From: M3007 sp964539805
GTDB lineage: Bacteria > Bacteroidota > Bacteroidia > Chitinophagales > Saprospiraceae
NCBI GenBank assembly: GCA_964539805.1
Contig: CAZIKN010000034.1
Span: 1 to 47,554, forward strand
Reading direction: 5' to 3'
DNA: 47,554 bases
Under the pieces are notes generated by a model. The model was not told the origin of the DNA, searched no databases, and saw nothing but the letters and a program-made list of their open reading frames with translations. Shown here one piece after another: positions 7,697 to 16,292 of the stretch. Each line of letters starts with the position of its first letter. The first letter of the stretch is position 1. Made by a program: the position numbers and the translations under genes.

Positions 7697-10094
7697 ATGC
7701 ATTGTTGGTACGTAATTTAAGGTTTTGCCCTTTGTTGAAACGATAGGAAAAACTTAGTGTGGCCACTCTTGTATCCAGAATACTGAGCCAATTCGCCTGT
7801 GAGTTGGACAGTGCCACGATTTCACCCCCCGGGCGGAAACGATGGAACAGGTCATTAACCGCCAACCTGATATTGCCTTTGTTGTCCATTACCTTACATT
7901 GTACCCCTGCATTGGTATTCCATTGTGCTATGATGACAAATTGGCCCGAGTTGATCGGTGTGGTGTAAATGCCGCCTAATTCGGCAGTCCAACGTGGGCT
8001 TAAGGCAAATTGGTTCGTGATATTGATGCGTCCAAATGTGCCTTGATTGTTAAGCGCATTCCCAAACACTTCTCCATTTGATTGGATGTGGATCACTTGA
8101 CCCGTGCCGTTGAAAGTCCATTTTTTGATTGGGTTAAACCCGGCATTCATGGTTAGTCCCGTGGTGATACGGTTGCCAATATTGCCTGGCCTGCTAAAGA
8201 AGAAGCCCTCGTTACGAATGGTCTCCGAAATGTCATCCACGTCATAACTGTATGACAATGTGGTAGATAACCAGGATTTGTAAATATGTGTCAACTCTAT
8301 GCTGTGCGTGAAAGTTGGATTGAGAAATGGATTGCCGCCGTAAAGGGTAAACTTATCTAAAGGATAGATAAAAGGATTGAGCGACTGATAATCCGGGCGA
8401 TTGATGCGTCGGCCATAGTTGGCCCGAAGAATATGGTGGCCAGCAGAATCCAAGGGCATGGATGCAAAAAAAGTAGGAAACAAGGCGCCATAATTGCGTT
8501 CAAAAATCGAATCGCGGGTTGTTTGGAGGCTGGTTTGGCTGCCTTTAGTCAGGGTATGCTCATAACGCAGTCCGGCCTGAAGCCCGATTTTCCCAAACTG
8601 CCGGTTCCAATTGACGTATGTTGCTACAATATTTTCATCATATTGAAAATAATTGGTCAGTGCGATATTAGGCTTTTGCCCTGTTGGTGTGACGTCAAAA
8701 AAATCGGCTTTGTTGTCCGTTTTAATAAAACTTACCTTGGCTCCGGCCTCAAAATTGCCACCTTTTACGGGCTGTGCATAATCCAGTTTGGCCGTTTGTA
8801 TGCCAATTGTCGTTGGAATATTACCCACTAATTCATCAAAAACGGATTTTTGTCCATTGGGCAAAAAGGTTTGGTTGGTCAGGTTGGACAGGGCATCTGA
8901 TTTGTAGTTTAAAACATCTACATTGGCGGTTATTTCCTTGCCTTTTGAGCCTATTTTGTGTGTGGCGTTGAGGTTTAAGTTGCCATTTTCCCAATCTACT
9001 TTGCGGTCGGCAAGTGAGGCCAACACAGAATCTACCCTGCCTTCCCCCTTACTGAACTGGGCCTTGTTGTTCGTAATGCGCCGGGCCGGGTTCAAAAAGC
9101 CGCTTACGGACATGCCGAGGGTTGTTTTTTTGCTGGGGTAATAATCAAATCCGGCACGTGCATTGGCACTGCCAGTCTCTATTTTGAGCCAGCCACGCTG
9201 GTCAAAGGCTGTGATGAGTTCAGCATTGGGCGCAAAATACTTCCGGTTTATGGTAAGGTCCTGATAGCTGTTGTTCAGGATGAAGTTGGCATTGCTAAAA
9301 AAGTTTACCTTGTTTCGGCGGTAGTTCAGGCTTGCGCTGTTATTGGTACGGGCATAAAACCCCTGGCCGTATGATACGGCAATGGAGCCATTTGTGCCCT
9401 TTATGGTATTCTTTTTTAAGCGGATGTTGATAATGCCCGCATTGCCGGCAGCGTCATATTTGGCCGGAGGGTTGGTCATAATTTCTATAGAGGCAATAGT
9501 GTTGGATTGCAAAGAGCGAAGATAGTTGGCCAAATCTTCAGGAGCCAGATAAGTTGGTTTATCATCAATGAACACCATGACCCCGTTTTTTCCGCGCAGG
9601 CTGATCAGGCCGTTCATGTCCACGGCTACCAAGGGGGCTTTTTCCAGTACATCAAGGGCCGTCATGCCCGCATTGGCGATCAGGGCTTCAGGATTCACCA
9701 CCGTTCTATCCACGCGATGCTCCACGAAATTCTTTTTGGCCGAAATAGTCACAGTCTTGAGCACTTCCGTTGCAAGCGTTATAGTGGGCCATTCCAATTT
9801 TTCATTATCCTTTAAGGCAAATATTGCCCCAATATGGGGTTTCATGCCCACATAATTGGCCGTAAGCCGATATTCGCCAGCTGCGAGCCGTTCAAATAAA
9901 AACGCTCCGGTGCTGTCCGTAAGGGCTATTTTTACCAAGCTTGAATCCTTGCCCAACAGCAGGGAAACGGTGGCAAAAGCCAGGGGTTGTTGTGTATCTG
10001 TAATTTTTCCCGAAAGGCTGGCATTGTTTTGGGCAGATGCAGCAAAGGCCAATACAAGGAAGATTAGCCATAGGGCAAGTTGTTTCTTTTTCAT
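7662..10094 (-). CDS. TonB-dependent receptor, outer-membrane beta-barrel family
   Basis: 810 aa. The signal peptide ends at about AFAASA-Q. A carboxypeptidase-regulatory-like Ig domain follows (about 25-105: LSGKITDTQQPLAFATVSLL, DSTGAFLFERLAAGEYRL). The plug domain (about 115-225) has GMTALDVLEKAP, LRGKNGVMVFIDDKP and SIEIMTNPPAKYDAAGNAGI. The remainder is a barrel of the OMP_b-brl_3 type (LRANYGRRINRPDYQSLNPF, YGGNPFLNP, FSYRFNKG). These receptors import bulky nutrients with TonB energy. There is no SusD-like partner next to it, so it belongs to the stand-alone class; substrate unknown. The tail after the last barrel strand is about 20 polar residues, part of which lies in the inverted repeat at 7641-7696. 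Confidence 0.92.
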   Translation of the reverse strand: MKKKQLALWLIFLVLAFAASAQNNASLSGKITDTQQPLAFATVSLLLGKDSSLVKIALTDSTGAFLFERLAAGEYRLTANYVGMKPHIGAIFALKDNEKLEWPTITLATEVLKTVTISAKKNFVEHRVDRTVVNPEALIANAGMTALDVLEKAPLVAVDMNGLISLRGKNGVMVFIDDKPTYLAPEDLANYLRSLQSNTIASIEIMTNPPAKYDAAGNAGIINIRLKKNTIKGTNGSIAVSYGQGFYARTNNSASLNYRRNKVNFFSNANFILNNSYQDLTINRKYFAPNAELITAFDQRGWLKIETGSANARAGFDYYPSKKTTLGMSVSGFLNPARRITNNKAQFSKGEGRVDSVLASLADRKVDWENGNLNLNATHKIGSKGKEITANVDVLNYKSDALSNLTNQTFLPNGQKSVFDELVGNIPTTIGIQTAKLDYAQPVKGGNFEAGAKVSFIKTDNKADFFDVTPTGQKPNIALTNYFQYDENIVATYVNWNRQFGKIGLQAGLRYEHTLTKGSQTSLQTTRDSIFERNYGALFPTFFASMPLDSAGHHILRANYGRRINRPDYQSLNPFIYPLDKFTLYGGNPFLNPTFTHSIELTHIYKSWLSTTLSYSYDVDDISETIRNEGFFFSRPGNIGNRITTGLTMNAGFNPIKKWTFNGTGQVIHIQSNGEVFGNALNNQGTFGRINITNQFALSPRWTAELGGIYTTPINSGQFVIIAQWNTNAGVQCKVMDNKGNIRLAVNDLFHRFRPGGEIVALSNSQANWLSILDTRVATLSFSYRFNKGQNLKLRTNNASESEKSRVKTN

Positions 10095-10114
10095 ACGCTT
10101 ATATTTTTTCGGCT

Positions 10115-10148
10115 CAAATGTATTACAACTAAAACCTTATACCACAAA
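10115..10148 (-). promoter_or_regulatory. Candidate promoter for the TonB-dependent receptor
   Basis: On the minus strand TTTG (10148-10145) is followed after 22 nt by TACATTTG (10122-10115), 21 nt before the receptor ATG. This matches the Bacteroidota -33/-7 pattern. Confidence 0.5.
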
Positions 10149-10271
10149 AACGGGCAACTTGTTCGCAGTTTTACCAATTCGTTGTTATTAAATTTAACCA
10201 AAACATAAAGTTCAATCGCGTTCCTATTGTGAAGGCAATCGCTACCTTGTGAAAAAAATACTACAATTGAC

Positions 10272-10359
10272 GACGCAAAGTGGTTTTGAACGACTCACGT
10301 CTGTAAATCTTTAAAATCAGGTAAATCAATCATCATAATTACTTAAATCCGGGTATAAT
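10272..10359 (-). repeat. Dispersed intergenic repeat, copy abutting pstS
   Basis: The reverse complement resembles 5097-5194 and 43587-43501, but it lacks a short internal block of about 9 nt. The element ends exactly at the pstS start: its terminal bases supply the A and T of the ATG. The pstS leader therefore consists mostly of this repeat. No separate TAnnTTTG promoter was found between the repeat and the gene, so the element may contain, replace or interrupt the normal control region. Confidence 0.75.
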
Positions 10360-11233
10360 GCGCATATTTTTGCTTCTTTCTATAGTTTTTGTTTTCTGTC
10401 AATGCCGAAAAAACGAGGTCGAAACGGTTAAAATAAAAGGCTCCGATACAGAGGTAAACCTTGTCCTTCAACTTGCCGAAACTTTTATGGACTCCGACCC
10501 TGCTGTTTCCATAAGCATCACTGGAGGTGGCAGCGGTGTGGGCATTGCGGCCCTGCTAAACCGCAAAACGGATATTGCAAACTCTTCCCGCGAACTTACG
10601 CCACAAGAAATTTTAATGGCAAGCCAACGCGGTGTGCATTTTATACCGCACGTTTTCGCTGCCGATGCCATAGCTGTTATCACGCATCCATCTGTTGGCA
10701 TTGACAGTCTAAGTGTGCGTGATTTGGGACGAGTATATGCAGGGGAAATTGTTGATTGGCAGCAGTTGGGGGGCAAACCGGGTAAGATTTCTCTTTATGG
10801 ACGACAAAGCAATTCCGGCACGTTTATCTATTTCCGTGAAAAAGTGCTGGGAAAAGATTTTTCTCCCATGCTCAAGCAAATGAACGGAACGGCCCAAATC
10901 ATAGAAGCAATTAAAAATGATCCACAGGGTATCGGCTATGCTGGTTTGGGTTATGTTTCGGACCACAATGGCATCCCTCGAGAAGGTTTTAAGGTGCTGA
11001 AGATCAAGGCAAAAGAACATGAGTTTTCTTGCTCTCCTCTTGACACCGATGCACTTAGATCGGGCCTTTATCCGCTTACAAGACCGCTCTACCAATTTAC
11101 GAATGGACAAGCGAAAGGGAAAATTGCTGCTTTTCTTGCATTTGAAAAAAGCGACATGGCCAGAAAGATTATCTTGCAAAATGGTTATTTGCCAGCCGCT
11201 GAAGCCGGGTTGGTGCAACATATCAGCCAATGA
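10358..11233 (+). CDS. pstS: Phosphate ABC transporter, substrate-binding lipoprotein
   Basis: 291 aa. A short hydrophobic signal runs to CQC (Cys14 or Cys16 may be lipid-modified; the box is not classical). Phosphate-binding landmarks are present: IKGSDTEVNLV, GGGSGVGIAALLNRKTDIAN, a loop IAVITHPSVG, VDWQQLGGKPGKISLYGRQ, NSGTFIYF and QGIGYAGLGY. The protein delivers phosphate to the PstCA channel. Its stop overlaps the pstC start by 4 nt (ATGA), indicating coupled translation in a pstSCAB operon. Control by phosphate is expected from the family but no regulator or recognisable box was seen here; a dispersed repeat sits directly before the start. Confidence 0.93.
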   Translation: MRIFLLLSIVFVFCQCRKNEVETVKIKGSDTEVNLVLQLAETFMDSDPAVSISITGGGSGVGIAALLNRKTDIANSSRELTPQEILMASQRGVHFIPHVFAADAIAVITHPSVGIDSLSVRDLGRVYAGEIVDWQQLGGKPGKISLYGRQSNSGTFIYFREKVLGKDFSPMLKQMNGTAQIIEAIKNDPQGIGYAGLGYVSDHNGIPREGFKVLKIKAKEHEFSCSPLDTDALRSGLYPLTRPLYQFTNGQAKGKIAAFLAFEKSDMARKIILQNGYLPAAEAGLVQHISQ

Positions 11234-12114
11234 AAGAACGACTGTTTTGGGATCATTTTTTTGCTAAATTGTTGGCCGCTGCGGCCTGGGTAGCGGTATT
11301 AGCTCTTGCGGGCATATTCATTATGTTGGTTTTCAATGGTTTTAAGCTATTTCAAAGTGTTTCACCGAGTGATTTTTTTTCTAACCAGCATTGGAACCCG
11401 GCAGCTTATGAACGACCTACATTTGGCATTGGGGCTATGCTGGTCAGTACGTTTTTGGTCACCATAGGTGCCATGATATTAGCAGTTCCGTTGGGTATAG
11501 GTGCAGCAGCCTTTATTTCGGAATTGGCTTCGCCAAGGCTTCGCAATTTTTTAAAACCTGCAGTAGAAATGCTCGCGGCAGTGCCTTCAGTCGTTATTGG
11601 TTTTCTTGGTATTGTATTGGTATCCCCGGCTATTTCTCACCTTTTTGGGTTTTCTAACGGGCTAAATGCTTTGAATGGCTCCATTTTATTAGCAGTAATG
11701 ACCCTTCCTACGCTGATTTCGGTCGCCGAGGATGCCATTCACGCAGTTCCAAATCATTATAAAGAAGCGAGTTATGCGCTTGGGGCCAACCGCTGGGAAA
11801 CACTCGTAAAGGTAACCCTGCCATCCTGTGCTTCAGGTATATTGGCTGCTGTGATGCTCGGATTTGGGCGTGCGCTCGGCGAAACCATGACTGTCCTGAT
11901 GGCTACGGGCAACTCGACCGCCATGCCGAGCCATTTTTTTGATCCTATACGAACCATTACGGCCACTGTTGCCATCGAGATGGGCGAAGTTCCGCTTGGT
12001 ACGCCTCATTTTTACAGCCTTTTTGCCTGTGCATTGGTACTCTTTCTCATCACCTTAGGCATAAATATGGCAGCAGAACGTGTTGCTGCAGGCCTTCGCA
12101 GCAAGGGACAATAA
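11230..12114 (+). CDS. pstC: Phosphate ABC transporter permease PstC
   Basis: 294 aa inner-membrane permease with about six transmembrane segments. Motifs include GIGAMLVSTFLVTIGAMILA, AAFISELASPRLRNFLKP, MLAAVPSVVIGFLGIV and the cytoplasmic EAA-like loop YKEASYALGANRWETLVKV, which docks on PstB; GRALGETMTVLMATGN is typical of PstC. Overlaps pstS by 4 nt and precedes pstA by 29 nt. Forms the phosphate channel with PstA. Confidence 0.95.
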   Translation: MKERLFWDHFFAKLLAAAAWVAVLALAGIFIMLVFNGFKLFQSVSPSDFFSNQHWNPAAYERPTFGIGAMLVSTFLVTIGAMILAVPLGIGAAAFISELASPRLRNFLKPAVEMLAAVPSVVIGFLGIVLVSPAISHLFGFSNGLNALNGSILLAVMTLPTLISVAEDAIHAVPNHYKEASYALGANRWETLVKVTLPSCASGILAAVMLGFGRALGETMTVLMATGNSTAMPSHFFDPIRTITATVAIEMGEVPLGTPHFYSLFACALVLFLITLGINMAAERVAAGLRSKGQ

Positions 12115-12143
12115 TTATTAAGCATCCCTGAAAAAGTATAAAA

Positions 12144-12986
12144 ATGAATAGAAAATACTACCAAATGCTCGGCTTATCAGTATTGTTGGCTTGTGCCATG
12201 ATGGTATTGGCCATATTGGGCATTGTGCTGACCGATCTTCTGGGGCAAGGTTTGCCTGTTTTGCGCTGGTCCTTTTTGACACATTTCCCACAAAAGGGTA
12301 TGACCGAGGGAGGTATTTTTCCCGCTATTTTTGGTACTGCGGTAGTAACCATGCTTTCAACATTTTTGGCAACACCGCTGGGTATCGGATGTGCCGTTTA
12401 CCTCAACGAATATGCACCGGACAATGGCGCGACCCAATTGATCCGCGCTTCTATCCGCAACCTGGCAGGTGTACCAAGCATTGTATATGGCTTGTTTGGT
12501 ATGGCAATTTTTGTAGATGGGCTTGGCATGGGCATTTCGGTACTCGCTGCAGGATGTACACTTGGGCTACTGACCCTTCCATCCATCATCACGACCACAG
12601 AAGAAGCCCTGCGCAATGTGCCGCGTTTGACACGGGAAGGTGCCCTTGCACTCGGTGCAACGCATTGGGAGAGCATACGAACCCTTGTTTTGCCTTCCGC
12701 GCTTCCAGGGATTCTGACAGGCGTGATACTTGCCCTATCAAGGGCTGCGGGTGAAACTGCACCGATACTGTTCACTGGTGTGGCATTTTACACCCGTTAT
12801 TTGCCAACTTCTTTTTGGGATGAATTTATGGCACTTCCATATCATCTTTATATCCTAAGTACGCAACACCATTCGATAGAAGAGGTGCGCCCACTTGCCT
12901 ACGCAACGGCCTTGACGCTGATTATACTGGTCTTTTTGTTAAACTTAACCGCTTTTTGGGCGCGAGCACGCTGGTCACGCCATTAG
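12144..12986 (+). CDS. pstA: Phosphate ABC transporter permease PstA
   Basis: 280 aa, six predicted membrane segments. Recognisable blocks are MTEGGIFPAIFGTAVVTMLS, PLGIGCAVYLNEYAPD, GVPSIVYGLFGMAIFV, TTTEEALRNVPRLTREGALA (EAA loop) and SRAAGETAPILFTGVAFY. Partner of PstC in the phosphate channel. pstB follows after 11 nt. Confidence 0.95.
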   Translation: MNRKYYQMLGLSVLLACAMMVLAILGIVLTDLLGQGLPVLRWSFLTHFPQKGMTEGGIFPAIFGTAVVTMLSTFLATPLGIGCAVYLNEYAPDNGATQLIRASIRNLAGVPSIVYGLFGMAIFVDGLGMGISVLAAGCTLGLLTLPSIITTTEEALRNVPRLTREGALALGATHWESIRTLVLPSALPGILTGVILALSRAAGETAPILFTGVAFYTRYLPTSFWDEFMALPYHLYILSTQHHSIEEVRPLAYATALTLIILVFLLNLTAFWARARWSRH

Positions 12987-12997
12987 CAGCACTTTTT

Positions 12998-13756
12998 ATG
13001 GAAAATTACAAATTTGACATTCAGGGCCTCGATCTTTTTTTCGGCCCAAAGCAGATTCTGAAGCATGTATCGCTGGGCATCCCGGAAGCGAAAATAACTG
13101 CCCTGATCGGCCCCTCTGGCTGCGGCAAAAGCACCTTGCTGCGCTCGCTCAATCGTATGCATGACCTTAACCCGCAGGCTCGCATGGAAGGGAAAATCAT
13201 GTTTGATGGGATCAATATTTTGCATGGAAACACTAATGTGGTACACCTGCGCCATCGTGTAGGCATGGTTTTTCAAAAACCTAACCCATTCCCTAAATCT
13301 ATATCCGAAAATGTGGCTTATGGATTGAAAATCAATGGCTTGAATAACAAAAGCAAGATTGCCGAAATCGTTGAAAAAAGCCTGCGCGCTGCTGCGCTGT
13401 GGGATGAGGTGAAAGATCATTTGGATAAATCTGCACTCGATTTGTCGGGAGGACAACAACAGCGCCTTTGTATTGCAAGGGCTGTTGCTGTCGAACCCGA
13501 AGTTATTTTGATGGATGAGCCATGCTCGGCTCTTGATCCGATCTCAACCGCGAAAGTGGAGGAACTGATGCTGGAATTGAAAAAAAACTATACTCTTGTG
13601 ATTGTCACACATAACATGCAGCAGGCACAGCGCGTGGCAGATTTTACGGCCTTTATGTATTTGGGTGAACTGATCGAGGTGGGCAGAACGCAACAGATTT
13701 TCGAGCGCCCGGAACATCAATTGACCCGAAATTACGTAGAAGGGCATTTTGGATAA
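12998..13756 (+). CDS. pstB: Phosphate ABC transporter ATPase PstB
   Basis: 252 aa from the ATG at 12998 (MENYKFDIQGLDLFFG), the normal PstB length. An upstream in-frame start at 12956 would overlap pstA and add residues unlike the family. Walker A GPSGCGKST (38-46), Q-loop in GMVFQKPNPFPKSI, signature LSGGQQQR, Walker B VILMDEPCSALDP and switch VTHNMQQA are complete. It powers phosphate import. Ends 1 nt before the convergent msrA stop codon. phoU, which often follows pstB, is not here. Confidence 0.96.
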   Translation: MENYKFDIQGLDLFFGPKQILKHVSLGIPEAKITALIGPSGCGKSTLLRSLNRMHDLNPQARMEGKIMFDGINILHGNTNVVHLRHRVGMVFQKPNPFPKSISENVAYGLKINGLNNKSKIAEIVEKSLRAAALWDEVKDHLDKSALDLSGGQQQRLCIARAVAVEPEVILMDEPCSALDPISTAKVEELMLELKKNYTLVIVTHNMQQAQRVADFTAFMYLGELIEVGRTQQIFERPEHQLTRNYVEGHFG

Positions 13757-13757
13757 A

Positions 13758-14420
13758 TCACTGCTTCAATTTCTCATAATACTTGGCCCTGAATTTTGCC
13801 ACCTTAGGGGCAATGACAATGGCGCAATAACCTTGGTCGGGATTGTCTTTGAAGTAGTTCTGATGATAGCCTTCGGCCTTGAAGAATTTCTTGTAGGCCA
13901 CGATTTCGGTCACGATGGGTTTGTCCCAAATTTCCTGGGAGGCCATTTTTACCGCTTCTGCCGTTGCTTTTTGCGCTTCGGAGTGGTAATAAATGCCCGA
14001 ACGGTACTGGGTGCCCACATCATTACCCTGCCGGTTGAGGGTAGTAGGGTCGTGCACGGTGAAGAATATTTCCAAAATATCCTTGTACGAAATAATGGCG
14101 GGGTCAAAAGTGACCTGAATGACCTCATTGTGGCCGGTCAGTCCGGAGCATACCTCGCGATAGGTTGGGTTGTCCACTGTGCCGCCCGTGTAACCGCTTT
14201 CTACCTTGCTTACTCCTTTTAAATCCTGATAGATGGCTTCCACACACCAGAAGCAGCCGCCGCCAAGTGTGGCCAATTCCAAATTGCCGGAAGGTGCCGG
14301 ATCGGGGGTTTTTTCCTTTGTATTTGTCATAGATGAATCTTTTTTGGGAGAAATTTCCTGTGCAGAATGGCATTGAATGCCCAAAAAGGCAAACAGGGGA
14401 ATCAATAGGGCTAAACGCAT
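13758..14420 (-). CDS. msrA: Peptide-methionine (S)-S-oxide reductase, exported
   Basis: 220 aa. A signal sequence (MRLALLIPLFAFLGIQC) suggests export, possibly as a lipoprotein on Cys17, though Gln before the Cys is not a classical lipobox. A polar linker leads to the MsrA domain from about residue 48: GGGCFWCVEAIYQDLKGV (Cys56 catalytic), ESGYTGG, NPTYREVCSGLTGHNEVIQV, HDPTTLNRQGNDVGTQYRSG and AEGYHQNYF. It repairs oxidised methionine in exported proteins. No MsrB domain is fused. Tail-to-tail with pstB, with 1 nt between the genes. Confidence 0.95.
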   Translation of the reverse strand: MRLALLIPLFAFLGIQCHSAQEISPKKDSSMTNTKEKTPDPAPSGNLELATLGGGCFWCVEAIYQDLKGVSKVESGYTGGTVDNPTYREVCSGLTGHNEVIQVTFDPAIISYKDILEIFFTVHDPTTLNRQGNDVGTQYRSGIYYHSEAQKATAEAVKMASQEIWDKPIVTEIVAYKKFFKAEGYHQNYFKDNPDQGYCAIVIAPKVAKFRAKYYEKLKQ

Positions 14421-14517
14421 GATAGATATGAATGATGAATGTTAATGCTGTCAGTGAGACAGTCCAGATCAAACGCCCAATGAGCCGCTTTGGTTTTGGC
14501 AATCACCTTGCAAAGCC

Positions 14518-15294
14518 CTAAATTGTCGCTGTCAAAACATTTCGATGGAGTGAAAGGACTTTATCAGGGGCCAAATATTGCAAAAAACGCTGCAGTGCCT
14601 CCCATTTGGCATCATCCAATTCATAGCTGATATTGTCCCGATAATAGGATTCAAGGTTGAAATCAGGTATGTTGGGCAATATTTTCACCAACTCTGGCAA
14701 GTGATCTAAGCCGGACTGCAGTGCCTGATTGAATGCTTCCACAAAGGAATGGGGTAGGGGACGGGTGCTAACCCAAGCCGCAAAAACAAAGGGCAGGCCC
14801 GTCCAGGCAGTCCACGCCTCGCCGAGATCATAACAATAAGGAAAATCCCGTTCCCTGCCAATGGCGCGGTCGCCGATAATCAAACCTGCTGTATCGCCAC
14901 CAATATTTTTTTCAAAGCCCTGCCAAGCTGGCACAAGCTCCGGCTTAATGTGCCAATATTCGTCGCAAAGCACCTTGGTAAGGGCCACGGAGCTGCGTGA
15001 ATGAAAATCCAATACGATCCGACGCACCTGATTTAAGGGCTGATCCGAAAAAATACACACTGTTTTGACCGCTCCAGTGGAGCCAATGCAAAAATTGGAT
15101 ACGATATGCGCTTCGGGCAATTCAGGAATAATAGCCACTGGCGTAAGGGCCAGGTCCGTTTCGCCATGCAGCAATTTGCGTGCGCACTCCGAAGGAATGT
15201 CCAAACTCAGTTCAATCTGGTCAGACAAAGGACTGCGGTAGATGCCATAAATAAATGGCTTGGTATTCAGATAACTTACTGCGGATAAGCGCAT
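14518..15294 (-). CDS. mqnA: Chorismate dehydratase (futalosine menaquinone pathway)
   Basis: 258 aa. Starts MRLSAVSYLNTKPFIYGI, the characteristic MqnA opening; DLALTPVAIIP, IGSTGAVKTVCIFSD, VLDFHSRSSVALTKVLC, GLIIGDRAIG and YDLGEAWTAWTGLPFVFAAW complete the signature. MqnA dehydrates chorismate to 3-enolpyruvylbenzoate, the first step of the futalosine route to menaquinone. It lies downstream of mqnE and a histidine phosphatase gene on the same strand. A 366-nt repeat-rich gap separates it from them, so it may have its own transcript. Confidence 0.93.
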   Translation of the reverse strand: MRLSAVSYLNTKPFIYGIYRSPLSDQIELSLDIPSECARKLLHGETDLALTPVAIIPELPEAHIVSNFCIGSTGAVKTVCIFSDQPLNQVRRIVLDFHSRSSVALTKVLCDEYWHIKPELVPAWQGFEKNIGGDTAGLIIGDRAIGRERDFPYCYDLGEAWTAWTGLPFVFAAWVSTRPLPHSFVEAFNQALQSGLDHLPELVKILPNIPDFNLESYYRDNISYELDDAKWEALQRFLQYLAPDKVLSLHRNVLTATI

Positions 15295-15312
15295 TTTTAC
15301 AGGTTGGTTATT

Positions 15313-15382
15313 GGTTGGTGGTTGTTGGTTGTTGGTTAATGGTTGGTGGTTAATGGTTGTTGGATAATGGTTGTTGGTTGAT
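15313..15382 (+). repeat. Tandem heptamer array GGTTNNT (10 units)
   Basis: Ten in-phase 7-nt units of the form GGTTNNT (one GGATAAT) run from 15313 to 15382, just upstream of mqnA. The 19-mer GGTTGTTGGTTAATGGTTG at 15327-15345 is perfectly complementary to 15620-15638 in the facing array. Confidence 0.9.
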
Positions 15383-15617
15383 GTAGAGCATGTTAACTGG
15401 GCTGTGTCTAAAGCTTAGAAAAATAGTTGTTAAAACGCTCTCCATGGGTCGAAGGCAGTTCACGGTGAATGGGGTTCCATCCGAAGACGAGACGGGCTTG
15501 AGCCAAAGTTGCACCACCGGGTCATACTTTCCCTTCCAGTAATTCTCCGCTGTCTTTTTCATATGTAAATATCTGTTTTTATTACAGGCGCAGTTCAGTG
15601 AACACCCTCAAAAACGC
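15383..15617. other. Spacer between the two facing heptamer arrays
   Basis: About 235 nt with no gene I recognise. A 70-codon minus-strand frame (15562-15350) exists, but its last codons run into the left repeat array and its sequence (KTAENYWKGKYDPVVQLWLK and onward) matches no family I know. It could be a gene fragment carried between the arrays or a chance frame. Confidence 0.4.
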
Positions 15618-15673
15618 AACAACCATTAACCAACAACCATTAACCAACAACCAACAACCGCTAACCATCAACC
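15618..15673 (-). repeat. Tandem heptamer array NNNAACC (8 units), inverted partner
   Basis: Eight in-phase heptamers ending in AACC run from 15618 to 15673, the reverse-complement type of the GGTTNNT array at 15313-15382. The last units extend into the histidine phosphatase gene, whose stop codon and final residues (MVDG) are encoded by them on the minus strand. Confidence 0.9.
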
Positions 15674-16272
15674 ATCAAATGTGCAACATCATTTTCCAAC
15701 TCAAATACAAAACGATTTTCTTGATAATGAGCCAAATAGCAGCCAGTATTTAGGTGTGGCACGCTTTCCATATCAGTAGGGCCAACGCCTTTTAAAAGCG
15801 TAACCAAACAGCGCATGGTACGTCCATGCGTGGCAATGAGGATTCGTTTCTCATTGCGTTTTTTAAGCCATTCAATAAATCCTTTTAATCTTTCGGATAG
15901 TTGGCTGGCAGTTTCGCCACCGGGCAGGCCTGCCTCTAAGTTCCCATTTTTCCACTCATCCAGCATTGTTTGGAACATGGCTATACGCTCAGGTGTGGGC
16001 GATAAGCCCTCATGGTCGCCCCAACTGATCTCATTGATGTCCGCTCGCTGTATCCAGGGTGTGCCACGTGCTATAAATGGTGCTACGGTTTGGTGTGTTC
16101 TTTTTAATTTTGAGGTTATAATAAGGTCAAAATCAATATGTTGATAGGCGCTAAAAAAGGCTTGGGCCTGCCTTTTACCCGTATCGTTCAAATCGGAGTC
16201 AACACCGCTTCCCTGCACGATGCCTAAGCGGTTGTATTCTGTTTCGCCGTGGCGAATAATGTAAAGGGTCAT
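15661..16272 (-). CDS. Histidine phosphatase family protein (phosphoglycerate-mutase-like)
   Basis: 203 aa from the ATG at 16272 (MTLYIIRHGETEYN); a TTG start at 16296 would overlap mqnE and put extra residues before the first strand. The RHGET catalytic histidine motif, GSGVDSDLNDTGKRQA, SKLKRTHQT, EISWGDHEG, PGGETASQLSER and the second catalytic histidine in ATHGRTMRCL are all present. Family members remove phosphate from small metabolites; the substrate is unknown. It starts 20 nt after mqnE, so is probably co-transcribed, which hints at but does not prove a menaquinone-related role. The C-terminal residues derive from a heptamer array. Confidence 0.88.
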   Translation of the reverse strand: MTLYIIRHGETEYNRLGIVQGSGVDSDLNDTGKRQAQAFFSAYQHIDFDLIITSKLKRTHQTVAPFIARGTPWIQRADINEISWGDHEGLSPTPERIAMFQTMLDEWKNGNLEAGLPGGETASQLSERLKGFIEWLKKRNEKRILIATHGRTMRCLVTLLKGVGPTDMESVPHLNTGCYLAHYQENRFVFELENDVAHLMVDG

Positions 16273-16292
16273 ATTGTTGTTTTGAAGTGCGA

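Noticed and set aside
12191..12754. 187-codon plus-strand frame within pstA
   Set aside because: It is a shadow of the well-supported pstA coding sequence, rich in Cys/Trp/Arg without any family signal.
15350..15562. 70-codon minus-strand frame between the heptamer arrays
   Set aside because: No recognisable family, and its 3' codons are repeat units; kept only as a note in the spacer entry.
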